Positions 23,960 through 34,200 of a DNA stretch of 64,000 bases are shown one piece after another. A program made the translations under genes and the position numbers. Position 1 is the first letter of the stretch. Every line of letters begins with the position of its first letter. The stretch lies in contig CAHIKZ030005440.1 in the NCBI GenBank assembly GCA_903632075.3, positions 1,058,501-1,122,500 of the forward strand. The letters run 5' to 3'. This stretch comes from Acanthosepion pharaonis. Its lineage: Eukaryota; Mollusca; Cephalopoda; Sepiida; Sepiidae. Under the pieces are notes generated by a model that worked only from the letters and a program-made list of their open reading frames with translations, was not told where the DNA came from and ran no database searches.

Positions 23960-24052
23960 GATCATAGCTTAGATCTGGCACAAGGCCGAAAGTATCGGGC
24001 TCCCAGTGTAGATCGAACTCATTACTAAGTCGTAATTGTTCAAGCGAGACTA
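23960..24052 (-). mobile_element. SINE-a, minus strand
   Basis: Reverse complement gives GAGTTCGATCTACACTGGGA then ACTTTCGGCCTTGTGCCAGA and TCTAAGCTATG, the SINE-a B box and tail. Confidence 0.7.
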
Positions 24053-24059
24053 GATTGTT

Positions 24060-24492
24060 AACCTGTACACCATGTCTTTTTATGTGCAATGTCCTTTCAG
24101 AACGTTGGGGATCATGGCTCTCCACTACCCTCTATCCCTTGCAGCTCTCAACAAGTTCCTTCCCTCTCCTTCCTCTCCCAGCCTACGTTCTATTCACCAC
24201 TTACCATCCTACATATAGCAATGGGCAATTAACCCATAGGAGACTTGAGGCAACAGAGATGTGGCTCTACAGAAGGATACGCCATTTTAAGGAAAATCTG
24301 AAGGAAATAAAAACACTCATATTAGAATCAGAGAGTTTAAATTTTGGGGAATGATGAGGAAGGAAGGCTTGGTGAATTTAACACTCTCAGGACATACTAA
24401 AGGTAAGAGAAGAACCGGGACGTAACATTTTTTGGTGTATAGGAAGCTGTAGAGAGCTGTGATCAATCATGTCCTGAAGGGTTATGATGCAT
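24060..24492. pseudogene. LINE-R fragment with inverted 5' part
   Basis: 24060-24170 is minus-strand LINE-R 3' sequence: CATGGCTCTCCAC and CCTCTATCCCTTGCAGCTCT also occur at 45.74 kb, where they encode the end of the protein (RGRWRAMTAKS). 24225-24490 is the upstream RT C-terminal region but on the plus strand, with RRLEATEMWLYRRI and then FWGMMRKEGLVNLTLSGH. The two parts therefore face each other, as expected for an inverted (twin-primed) LINE insertion. Stops make it inactive. Confidence 0.7.
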
Positions 24493-24534
24493 AAAAGTAG
24501 TACCAGTGCTGGAAACAGATCAAATATTTCGAAA

Positions 24535-24905
24535 CTTGCATTATTTATATTGTTCAGGCTTACGTTGCCATATTCACCACGTTTTGGCCGTTGTACGCTG
24601 AGGCTTGCTTGAAATTTTGAATCGAACCCTTTATTCCAGATTAAATTGTTCTAGTTCCACGGGCCATGACTCAAGGCGTTGGTTACATCTATCTATATCT
24701 CTGATATGAAGTATTAGCATTACTTGCCTTATTTACATTATTTGGACTGTTATCTTCATCTTCATTGCCATATTCACAATGATTCGGTTGTATTCGCTCC
24801 GGCCTTCTTCAGGTATTGGAATTTCAAACCGAACTCTTCACTTCTTCAACCGGGGTAGATTGTTCTAGTTCCATGTGCCATGCCTCTTCCGGATGTCTCA
24901 GTTTG
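24535..24905 (-). mobile_element. Two SINE-b tail fragments, minus strand
   Basis: TTTTGGCCGTTGTACGCTGA and GGTTGTATTCGCTCCGGCCT, each followed by TTGTTCTAGTTCCA(C/T)G, are reverse-complement SINE-b body and tail sequences at 24580-24685 and 24780-24885. Between them GGCGTTGGTTACATCTA recalls the tRNA-derived head. Confidence 0.65.
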
Positions 24906-25415
24906 TCTCTGATCAGCTTAAACAAGTTATGGCCAGCTAAAACAAGCTTAGAAAGCTCTGACCAGCTTAGACAAGCACTGACCAGCCAAGACAATCTCTT
25001 ATCTGCTTAGACACGCTACGACCATCTAAGACCAGCTTAGACAAGCTCTGATCTGCTTAGACAAGCTATGAGCAGCTAAGACCAGCTTGAATAAACTCTG
25101 ACCAGCCAAGACCAGCTTAGACAAGCTATGACCAGCTAAAACCATCTTAGACCAACTATGACAAGCTTAGATAAGTTATGACCAGCTAAAACTAGTTTAG
25201 ACAAGCTAAGACTTGCTTAGACAAGCCTTGACCAGATTAGACAAGCTATGAGCAGCTAAGACCAGCTTAGATAAACTTTGACCAGCTTAGACAAGCTAGG
25301 ACTAGCTAAGCCAGCTTAGAAAGCTATGGCCAGCTTAGAAAGCTGTGATCAGGTAAGACAAGCTTAGACATGCTTTGAGTAGCTTAGACAAGCTTTGGCC
25401 AGTTTAGACCAGTGA
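24903..25415 (+). repeat. Decamer-based minisatellite
   Basis: About 500 bp built from alternating decamers of the type GACCAGCTTA and GACAAGCTAT, with frequent substitutions (GACCAGCTAA, GATCTGCTTA). AGCT is the conserved centre, so AluI-type sites recur about every ten bases. There is no coding value. Confidence 0.9.
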
Positions 25416-25499
25416 AAAAAAAACGGGTCCCCACGTTAAAAGCCGACTTTGTATCATAACCTGACTGAGTGGGTAGGTGGGGATTGTTTAATGTAAACC

Positions 25500-25640
25500 T
25501 CGGGCACTTCGACGTTGTGTAATGGTTAGCAAGATTGTATTGCTAGATCAGTTATGATTGAATGGTAAATTCAGTTTTCACTGGGCGCCCCACACTTTCG
25601 GTCTTGTGCCACATCTAAGCCACGCCTGGAAAATCTTAAC
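25500..25640 (+). mobile_element. tRNA-derived SINE-a
   Basis: The head GACGTTGTGTAATGGTTAGC is A-box-like. The 3' part reads CACTTTCGGTCTTGTGCCAC then ATCTAAGCCACGCCTGG. The B box is eroded (TTATGATTGAATGG). This is the most complete plus-strand SINE-a head in the window. Confidence 0.75.
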
Positions 25641-26117
25641 CGACAAGTAGCTGGGGAAAATAATATACAGTCAGGTGCCCGGTCTCGGCGAACAGATGCC
25701 CGAAGCTGCATCCTCGTTGCATGAGTGCCTCGGCATCTGTAGTTATAACGATATCAGCGCAACTGATAGTTTCAGAGCTGGGCAATTTTTGTTCTTGGCC
25801 TGAGTGTACGCTTCCCAACCTTAAAACGGGACCTTGTGTTATTTTCGTCTCAGTAGGGAGGCTGGGGTAAATAACGATTCAGTGATGCTGGTAGCAGTGA
25901 ACTGCAGAAATGAATGTCTTGATGGAGAAAAGGAACTTTTGTATGTAGTTTTAATTTGTTTTTTTTTGTTTTTTTTATTTTTAACATGGATTTTGGTGAG
26001 TCCTTATGTTTTTCAAACAGTCTCTTTTCAGTTGTTATTTAAGATAAGAGCTGGATGGATTCATGCTGCTCTGAATTCCACTGGTCAGTTTGACAGTTTT
26101 ATTGTCTCTGTTAAGTG

Positions 26118-26165
<48 letters not shown>

Positions 26166-26616
26166 GGTTCTTAGGGAGTGAGTGAGTATGATATGTGTAA
26201 GCGTGTGTATTGCTGTGGGTGCGTGTTATCATTTGGCTCATTAGGGAGTGAGTGAGTATAATGTGTGTAAGTGTGTATATTCGCGTGGGTGTGTGTATAA
26301 GTGTGAGGCCTCCACACCTCCGTAAGCATGTCTGTCTTGTGTGGGTGAGAAATGTGGGTAGGTTTTGATTTGTTGAGTTATATATTAGTACTATCTATAT
26401 TGTTAAATTTATGGTTTAGCCCGGCTGGATATTGAGTTTTTAGACGCTGTATCCACTTATTTTCATGGGACTCTAAAATCTTTCTAATGTTATCTGCTCT
26501 GAACTTTTCTATTCTCTCAATTATAGTGAATTTGGCATGGGTTTTGAAATCGTGTTTTTCTAGGCGGAAATATTGTTCTACAGGTAATACTACTACTACT
26601 ACTACTACTACTAATA

Positions 26617-26669
<53 letters not shown>

Positions 26670-27159
26670 CTATATATGAAAAATAAGGAAAGCAACATAA
26701 GAAAACTATTTGAAAAGGCTGAGACCTTCAATATACCTTACCTTAAAGAATTTGGTTTAAACCAAAACATAAAATACCTGTAATAGATAATGTACACAGT
26801 ATACACAGCTGGGCAAAAGTAAATGATCCCCTAAGGTTAATTAAAAATTTTTTTTTACTAATGTATAATTTACTTTTTCTTATTATATTTTAATTTTTAA
26901 TAACATATAATTTTTTAATTCTTAATTTTTGTTCTTTAATTTAAGAAAAAAATTATTATTTATAAATTTAAAGAAAAAAACAAACTTAAATTTAATATAA
27001 ATTATCCAAATATGACTTATTTTTAATTATTTAAATATATCTTATTTTTAAGTATAATTTATCTTTGGAAGAGTATTTTTAAGTAGGAACTTGTATTTTT
27101 AATTTGTTTTATAAAACTCCTTTTTCAGTCCTCTTTCAGTTTCAAATTAACACTTCATT
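25641..27159. other. Unrecognised stretch with microsatellites
   Basis: Contains (GT)n at 26116-26160, repeated GGTTCTTAGGGAGTGAGTGA-like blocks near 26165 and 26240, (ACT)n at 26588-26611 and (TA)n at about 26622-26662, then very AT-rich DNA to 27100. No gene is seen. Confidence 0.6.
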
Positions 27160-27430
27160 CTTCATATAACTCCGGTTAATGTTCGGGTTTAATTTTATAA
27201 AGCCTCTTCCCTTTAAGGCTAATACCTTCTACCCTCCTCTGATCACCGGTTCGTGTATTTTCTCTGACTGAAACACTGAAATGGATAAATTCTGTATCAA
27301 TTTTTCGACAGCTGTCACAGTTAAATTTCTAATTCCGACACAAACTCAGTCTATATACTGGGGTTGAATAAGACTGACGAAGTTTTCATCGATTGAAATA
27401 GATCTATTCTCTCCTATTTTGTGCATCAGT
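27160..27430. repeat. Dispersed repeat shared with 59.98 kb
   Basis: TTCTTCATATAACTCC, TGAAACACTGAAATGGATAA, TCTGTATCAATTTTTCGAC and GGGGTTGAATAAGACTGACG match in order with 59978-60165. Class unknown. Both copies sit near TA arrays or PLE sequence. Confidence 0.75.
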
Positions 27431-27499
27431 TTTAATATTTTATATGACTAGGATCTATTTGGATTATATACCAATGATTTTATTAGATTTCCTATTTTC

Positions 27500-28400
27500 G
27501 GATTAACTATAAGCATAAATAAAACTAAAGTCAACCAAGGCCAATACACTTAAGCAGGTCAAGGGTGTAAAATAAAAAGCATCTACCCATATCTTTCCAA
27601 TCATTTCCATTACTTTTGGCAGCAACAACCTGAAGTATGTGAAATCATTCACGTACTTAGGAAGCAAAGTTAATTCATGTTCCTCTTTGAATGACAAAAT
27701 AGTTAACCGAATATCAAAGGCAACCAATGCCTTTGGGAAGCTTAAACATCACCTATGGGATGTTCATGGGATTTCACTGAAAAAGAAAATCAACGTCTAT
27801 TGAGCAGTCTTTCTCACCACAATTCTTTATGGGTCAGAATCGTGGACGCCATACAGGACTCACGTCAATCAAATTGATGCTTTTCATAAACGCTGTCTTC
27901 ATTCAATATGCGGTTATACACGGCAGAACAAAATCTCTAACCCTGATCTTTTCATCAAATGTGGCGTCGGTGGTATTAAATCCTTTTTGATGCAATCACA
28001 GTTCAGATGGGCTGCTCATGTCATCAGAATGAGTGATGATCGGATGCCGAAAGTCCTCGTATAGCCAACCTTTTCATGGTAAGCGTAACGGAGGCCATCC
28101 TTGGTTACGCTTCAAGGACAGACTTAAATGCAATTTAATTACTGCAAACATCCCTATAAAGGAGTTCGAACTTGCTGTTGAAAACCGAGCAAACTGGAAA
28201 AATACCTGCTACCGAGGTATAACTGACTTTGAAAAGAATCGACTCAACCATCAGAGAGAATTAAGGATTAACACTAAATCTTCGGCTAATACATAAATCC
28301 ATATGACCGTCAACCCTTCAGTATGCCCTTTGTGTGGATTTGTTTGCAAATCCTGTATAGGACTGTTGTCTCATCCGAGACATGAACATAAAATATGAAC
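27500..28400 (+). pseudogene. RTE-like LINE C-terminal remnant with zinc finger
   Basis: Plus-strand translation, with a few stops and shifts: FGLTISINKTKV (27499-27534), SFTYLGSKVNSCSSLN (27640-27690), LYGSESWTPYRTHVNQID (27825-27880), RWAAHVIRMSDDRMPK (28005-28055), GGHPWLRFKDRLKCNL (28090-28140), and finally CPLCGFVCKSCIGLLSHPRH (28324-28383). This order is that of the end of an RTE-type endonuclease/RT protein, with its C-terminal C2H2-like finger. The catalytic YADD region lies upstream of the preserved part. Stops in the RT tail and before the finger mark it as dead. Confidence 0.85.
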
Positions 28401-28438
28401 TGAAATACACACATATGTCAAAAACAACGGGTGAGTCC

Positions 28439-28439
<1 letters not shown>

Positions 28440-28505
<66 letters not shown>
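28440..28505. repeat. (TA)n microsatellite
   Basis: TA run of about 64 bases, immediately upstream of a LINE-B fragment. Confidence 0.97.
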
Positions 28506-28510
<5 letters not shown>

Positions 28511-28569
28511 TGAGAGAAGAATTCTACATAAAATATTTAGCACCCAGTATTAATCACACGAGCAACTGC

Positions 28570-28720
28570 TTTGAGGAAAAGGGATGCTTACCAGATCACT
28601 ACAATTTTAACCGGTCTATGGTTAATCGTTATCTTCTGCCACAAGCCAGCATAAACTTTGCCTCTTACTCTGTAACCCTCTACCTCGAGTGGTTCCCTGG
28701 CTTTGTACAGTTTGAATCTC
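28570..28720 (+). pseudogene. LINE-B tail fragment
   Basis: GCLPDHYNFN, then VNRYLLPQASINFASYSVTL and YLEW on the plus strand match the LINE-B tail repeated at 1990-3125 and the ends of the 21.0 and 39.5 kb copies. It is a single unit. Confidence 0.7.
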
Positions 28721-29545
28721 GCTGTAAAATAATTATAAAAAATCATTCATGGACGTTTATTTATTTATTTTGCAGTGTGATCCACCCTTAACATTTCCTT
28801 GTCACATGAGACTAGGGAAATTTAGGGGAGCCCTCTTTCTTAAAAGTACACATATCCCGTTCAGACAGCCACATTTTTTCAGTTCTTGAATTCAGTCCTG
28901 AGAGTAAGTACACTTTATTTATTTATTTATTTTTTACTAAGCAGGCCTGTCTTTTGTTGACTTGTCACAAGACGATAAGATCTGCCCCCGCAAAAAAAGA
29001 ACCTATAGTACAGTATCTCATTGTATTTTACCTCAATCAAATTTTGTCCATCATTCGATGGACATCATTAGTATCGTCTCTTCCTTATCTCGTTGGAGAG
29101 CATTTACTGACATCAGACAAAAGAAATCATATCAGAGTAAGTTCATCTTAAACAAGTGTAGTTAATCAGGGAAGAGGAAGAAAAAAAAGGAGGAAATGAA
29201 TGAATAAACAGCTCCACAACTTACCCAAAGCCGCCCAGTATCTTGTACAGGGTTGGGGGTAGAGTGCGGCCTAGTGGAGATGGATAGGATGGGAAGGAGA
29301 TTGTCTGTCTGCGTCTTTTCATTGAGACATTTTCAATGACCAAAACGAGACCATCTACTGAAAATAAAAATGGCCGTTGTCCGTTTTACCCCAGTAGCTG
29401 TTCCGAGGCCACGTTCAAGCCATTGTCAACATTTGGGTCAGTGGGGCGTGTCTCAAACAAACGGACACATACTAGTGAACAACAGAATATGCACACACAG
29501 GAATATTTACGCATACACAGAAATTTGTAAGTGTATGCATATGAA
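28721..29545. other. Unrecognised sequence
   Basis: Small open frames show no signature. A short palindrome GTCCATC-ATTC-GATGGAC lies near 29047. Confidence 0.4.
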
Positions 29546-29549
29546 CTCT

Positions 29550-29608
<59 letters not shown>

Positions 29609-29740
29609 TGTCTTTATTTCTTTTTTCTTATGCTGTTTGTGTCCTATATATCTAAATATCTATCACAATCAGTTAATATCTATCTATCTGACACAATCAG
29701 TTGGTATCTATCTATCTATCTATCTATCACAATCAGTTAA

Positions 29741-29782
<42 letters not shown>

Positions 29783-29794
29783 ACACAATCAGTT

Positions 29795-29848
<54 letters not shown>

Positions 29849-29891
29849 ACAATCAGTTAATATTTAACTATCTATCCAACACAATCAGTTG

Positions 29892-29952
<61 letters not shown>

Positions 29953-30033
29953 ACAATCAGTTAATATTTAACTATCTAACACAATCAGTTGCTATCTATC
30001 TATCTATCACAATCAGTTAATATTTAACTATCC

Positions 30034-30076
<43 letters not shown>

Positions 30077-30119
30077 ACAATCAGTTAATATATAACTATC
30101 CATCTAACACAATCAGTTG

Positions 30120-30184
<65 letters not shown>

Positions 30185-30262
30185 ACAATCAGTTAATATT
30201 TAACTATCTATCTATCTAACACAATCAGTTGCTATCTAGCTATCTATCTATCTGATCTAGCG
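29546..30262 (+). repeat. (TA)n followed by a TATC array with an interspersed word
   Basis: A TA run (29546-29605) is followed by TATC/CTAT tetranucleotide blocks. These are separated by ACAATCAGTTAATAT and ACAATCAGTTGCTAT in alternation, which gives a higher-order pattern. The long Tyr-Leu-Ser-Ile reading frames are repeat translations. Confidence 0.95.
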
Positions 30263-30589
30263 GGTATCCGGAAAATATTAAACTTGAATTAGGTTTGCCC
30301 TATATACCGTGTCTGTTCAGGACGGGGTGATTATGTCTCTCCACAACCTCCTGTACCTAGTAATCTTTAGCAACGTCTGTCCCTTTTACCAAATCGTTCC
30401 ATCATCCAGTCGTCATCCTTTCACTTTTTTTTCTTTTGGATTCTGACTAAAAATTCGTCTTTTTGCTGAAATTTTCTCTGAAATGACCAAAGATTTCAGT
30501 TGAAACATGAAGGGGAAATTCTATGTTGAATCAAACTAATTCTCGGAGTAAAACCATTTTTCTCGGTGGAATCTCGCTTACATATTTAT
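30263..30589. other. Unrecognised sequence
   Basis: No feature identified. CTCGCTTACATATTTATAAA at the right edge begins LINE-A homology. Confidence 0.4.
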
Positions 30590-31890
30590 AAATCTATGAT
30601 TCGTTCATGCTTTGAATATCCTGCTATATATATTTAGAGATTCTTGTTAAAATACAAAGAAGAATCTGTAATATTAATGGTCCTGGCATGGCATCTCGTC
30701 TGCAGTCTCTCTCTCACCACCATAAGGTAATTTCTCTCTGCTTTTTCTATAAATATTTTCATGATAATTATTCTGATGAACTTTCCGCTATGGTACCTAG
30801 ATTTTAAGAATTTTAGCGCAGTACTTGATTGGCAGCAAGGTCTCATCATTGAAACAATTATAATCTCCAGCAAAATTATTAGATTATCATCATCAGATTT
30901 CTTAGTTGAAACGGCTAGATGTAACTGTAAGTTCTATGCTAATAGATTCTTCTCTCGCACTTCTCCCTTGTGGAATTCTCTTCTGGCATCTTGCTTTCAA
31001 GTCAATTTTGATCTTCAAAAATTTAAATGCAACGTCAATCGTTATCATCTGGCTTCTTAATTTTTGTTCTTTTATTGTCCTCTCCCCTTAATAGTAATTT
31101 TTCTCATATTCTTTAACATTCAGTAACCATTTGCATCTTAGTGGCTTTATTGCCTTTGATCTTCAAAAATTAAAATGCAATGTCAATCGTTAATTCTGTT
31201 TTCTTAATTCTTGTTCTTTTATTGTCCTCACTCCTTAATGTAATTTTCTCATATTCTCTAAATCTTGAATCTTAGTGGCTTTATTGCCTTTGATCTTCAA
31301 AAATTGTGCAATATTCATTATCATCTTTTCTTAATTCTTGTTCTTTTATTGTCCTCTCTCTTAATGGTAATTTTAAATATTCTCTCACGCTTACTAACTC
31401 TGCAGCTTAGCGGCTTTATTGTCTTTGATCTTCAAAAATTGAAATGCAATGTCAATCGATATCTTCTGTCTTCTTAATTCTTGTTCTTTTATTGTCCTCT
31501 CATCTTAATAGTATATTTTTCTCATATTCTCTAACATTCAGTAACCCCTTGCATCTTAGTGGCTTTATTGTCTTTGAGCTTCAAAAATTGAAATGCAATG
31601 TCAATCGTTATCTTCTGTCTTCTTAATTCTTTTTCTCTTATTGTCCTCCCTCCTTAATAAAATTTTTTCTCATATTCTCTAACATTCAGTAACCCATTGC
31701 ATCTTAGTGGCTTTATTGCCTTTGATCTTCAAAAATTGAAATGCAATGTCAATCGTTATCTTCTGTCTTCTTAATTCTTGTTCTCTTATTGTCCTCTCTC
31801 CTTAATATTAATTTTTCTCATATTTTCTAACATTCAGTAACCCCCCTTGCGTCTTAGTGGCTTTTTGCCTTGCTTGGGGTAAAATGATAA
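30570..31890 (+). mobile_element. LINE-A remnant with six tandem tail units
   Basis: The coding part (30570-31060) aligns with the 8.9 kb copy: YKEESVI-type remnant of QRRICNI, LQSLSHHHKVISLCFFYKYF in a shifted frame, FSRTSPLWNSLLASCF and then FKCNVNRY. The tail follows. The word GTGGCTTTATTG recurs at 31141, 31275, 31410, 31559, 31707 and 31857, so full units are about 149 bp and two are shortened to 134-135. Each unit runs from FDLQKLKCNVNRYLLSS codons through the 3' UTR. The last unit ends with TTGCTTGGGGTAAAATGATA and an A-run, the true LINE 3' end. Confidence 0.85.
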
Positions 31891-33319
31891 AAAAAATATA
31901 CACTGGACAGAGCAATCGTTATACAGTGAAAAGTTTCTGCTTATAAATTCGGCTCATATCCTGAGTCTTTATTGATCCAGTCTCGTATGTCTTGCATTTC
32001 ATCTACAAACTGACTGTGGTAACATCTTTCAAAATTTCATGTGTTGTGAGTCGAAATGTGCGCTCCGGTAATGATTGAAATTCTTTTGCCGAACTAATGA
32101 TTGAACGATCAGAGAACCAATATTGGCTAAAAAAGAACTACCAACATTTTGACATTTTTTTTAACTTAATCTTCGAAAATGGCTGATGGTTTTATCGAAA
32201 AATTCCTGAAATCAAACAAAGTCATTTGCCTATGAAATCGATCATCTGGCCATAAAACCTCAAAGAGAAAAAGGAATCTAAAATGGTGAAAAGAAATGAT
32301 TTATTTTCTCGTATAAAAAGGGAAGTTTGAATGGAGAGATAGGCGCGTCTTTGTCGTTTTTTTCCTTAATGCAGTGTCAAATGCTTATGTCTTCTTAATT
32401 CTTGTTATTTTATGTATCTAGTCTTTTGTGGAAATTGTTTGATAAAGTGGAAAAAAACTTTACTTGTGATGCATTTCGTCCTTCAGGACGTCACTGAACT
32501 AAATTTGTACGATTATACATGCCCACGAACGAAAGATGTTAGGGATTTTAGATTTTTTTTTTGTTTTATCATTTAGTGTCTTTTTCTTTTTCTTTCTATC
32601 ACTTTGTGTAAGTAGATATTCCACACTGTGATATTAGAAGATCTGTCAGGTATGGTAAAATGTAAGAACCAGGTTGGAAATTTACTCTAGATGGCCATGA
32701 ACTCTATGCACATTTAGTCGTATTGAATTATTTCCCTTTTGAAAAAGTAGCATTTTTTATGTCAAAGTTTTGGTCAATCTCGTTACGGTGGGCGACCAAC
32801 ACATTTAACTTTGTATTTTGTAAAATGTCCCTCTTGTGTTCATATAACTTTTTATTTCGATTCCTTGAGGTTTCTCCTATGTATTTTTGTAACAATCATT
32901 ACAGGCGATGGAGTAAATCCTCCCTACAGCTTTTAGTTTATTGTTTTGCTTAGTATTGACTAAGTTGTTTTTTTTTAAAATTATTTTGGATGGAGTAGTA
33001 ACAACTTTTATGCTGAGTTTAGATAGATTCTTTTTGATTGTAGATGTGAGAGATTTATTAGGCAGGATCCAATTTATCTAATACTTCCTCTCGAGGTTTT
33101 ATAGCTCCTTCTACAAATCGCAAGAAGACATTCTAGTTTTAGCAATCTTAAATGAAAAAGTTGGAGAGGAATGAGGACGTGAAAGAGAAAATAGGACCAG
33201 TATAACTCGTGCCAAAATTACAGTTGATTGATTAATTGAATTTTATGGTTTATCAACACTTTGTGGGTTATATCAAAACGGAATATATTTTGAATTATAA
33301 GAATAATTCTATTTTCGGG
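31891..33319. other. Mostly unrecognised sequence
   Basis: TTCTTAATTCTTGTTATTTT near 32393 is a scrap of LINE-A tail. No protein motifs are recognised elsewhere. Confidence 0.4.
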
Positions 33320-33640
33320 GCGAGGAAAACCAAGGTTTAATGAGATTGGCGAATGAAACCATCTTAAAAAAGAGTGTCAAGAGAGAAAAAAAGAAGAGGA
33401 TGACAGAGGAAATCCTCGAATTGCTCACCCCCCCCGCTACAAAAAAAGAAGAAATCAATGTCAAGAAAAGACACGTTATATACAAAGCCAAGCAAAAGCC
33501 ATTAGAATGAAATGCAAGCGAGCAAAATAGGCATGACTCAACGAGGAACATGAAGAGATAGAAACATTGATTGAATATAGATATGCCCAGTGTGCTTACT
33601 CTGATAAAGAATTGGTAGAGTAGAAAACATGCTAATCGAT
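33320..33640 (+). pseudogene. RTE-like LINE fragment, endonuclease-RT linker region
   Basis: Plus-strand pieces in alternating frames read KRMTEEILELL, then KKRHVIYKAKQKPLE, then RMKCKRAK and NEEHEEIETLIEYRYAQ. This charged 'MTEEILELM...KCREAKEEWLNEQCEEIE' pattern is typical of the linker between endonuclease and RT in RTE-type LINEs. The 115-codon minus-strand frame over it is a shadow. Frameshifts make it inactive. Confidence 0.6.
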
Positions 33641-33854
33641 AGGGCATAAAAGCCACCGAGCCGCGTGGGGTTACTGAGTGTTTGAGAATCTGAAAAACAA
33701 AACACTATTACGAAGAGGGAACAATAAAAAAAGAGGAATTAAGAAGACAGAAGATAACGATTGACATTGCATTTAAATTATTGAAGACCAAAGTTGAATG
33801 GGAAGCAAGGAGCCGGAAGAGAGTTCTTCAAGCGAAAAGTGCAAGTGAAGAATA

Positions 33855-33856
<2 letters not shown>
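33641..33856 (-). mobile_element. LINE-A 3' end, minus strand
   Basis: AAAAGCCACCGAGCCGCG, GAATTAAGAAGACAGAAGAT and TTGACATTGCATTT match the LINE-A tail in reverse. TGAATGGGAAGCAAGGAGCC gives the preceding coding end. A TA array (33857-33921) interrupts it, and a small tail scrap follows at 33960-33990. Confidence 0.75.

Positions 33857-33921
<65 letters not shown>
33857..33921. repeat. (TA)n microsatellite
   Basis: TA run of about 64 bases. Confidence 0.97.
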
Positions 33922-33922
<1 letters not shown>

Positions 33923-33994
33923 GCACATATTTCTATATATATATAGCTTAAAGCATTCTTAAGGAGGAAGAACAATAAAAGAACATGGATTACG

Positions 33995-34200
33995 GACACA
34001 TGGCACAGTGAATAAAGGCGTTGGTTAGATCTAGTGACATAGAGTGTGAGTTCAATATCCAGTTAAGGCAGTGGAGAACTTGGAGAGGGAAATTAACAGG
34101 AGATAACTGATAACTGACATCCATCAAACATGGCACGTGGAACTAGAACAGTCTGCCCCAGTGAGCGAAATAAAGGGTTCAGTTCGGCATTTCAACCTGA
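33995..34200 (+). mobile_element. tRNA-derived SINE-b
   Basis: A-box-like TGGCACAGTGAATAAAGG, then GCGTTGGTTAGATCTAGTGA, B-box-like GTGAGTTCAATATCCAG, body GGAACTAGAACAGTCTGCCC and AAAGGGTTCAGTTCGGCATT. It continues without a break into a satellite array in the same orientation, through a long-type unit containing CCTGAAGAAGGCCGGAACG. Confidence 0.85.

Noticed and set aside
33309..33656. 115-codon hydrophobic minus-strand frame, apparently membrane-like
   Set aside because: It is antisense to a Lys/Glu-rich RTE-type LINE linker. The Phe/Leu richness is the complement of AAA/GAA codons.
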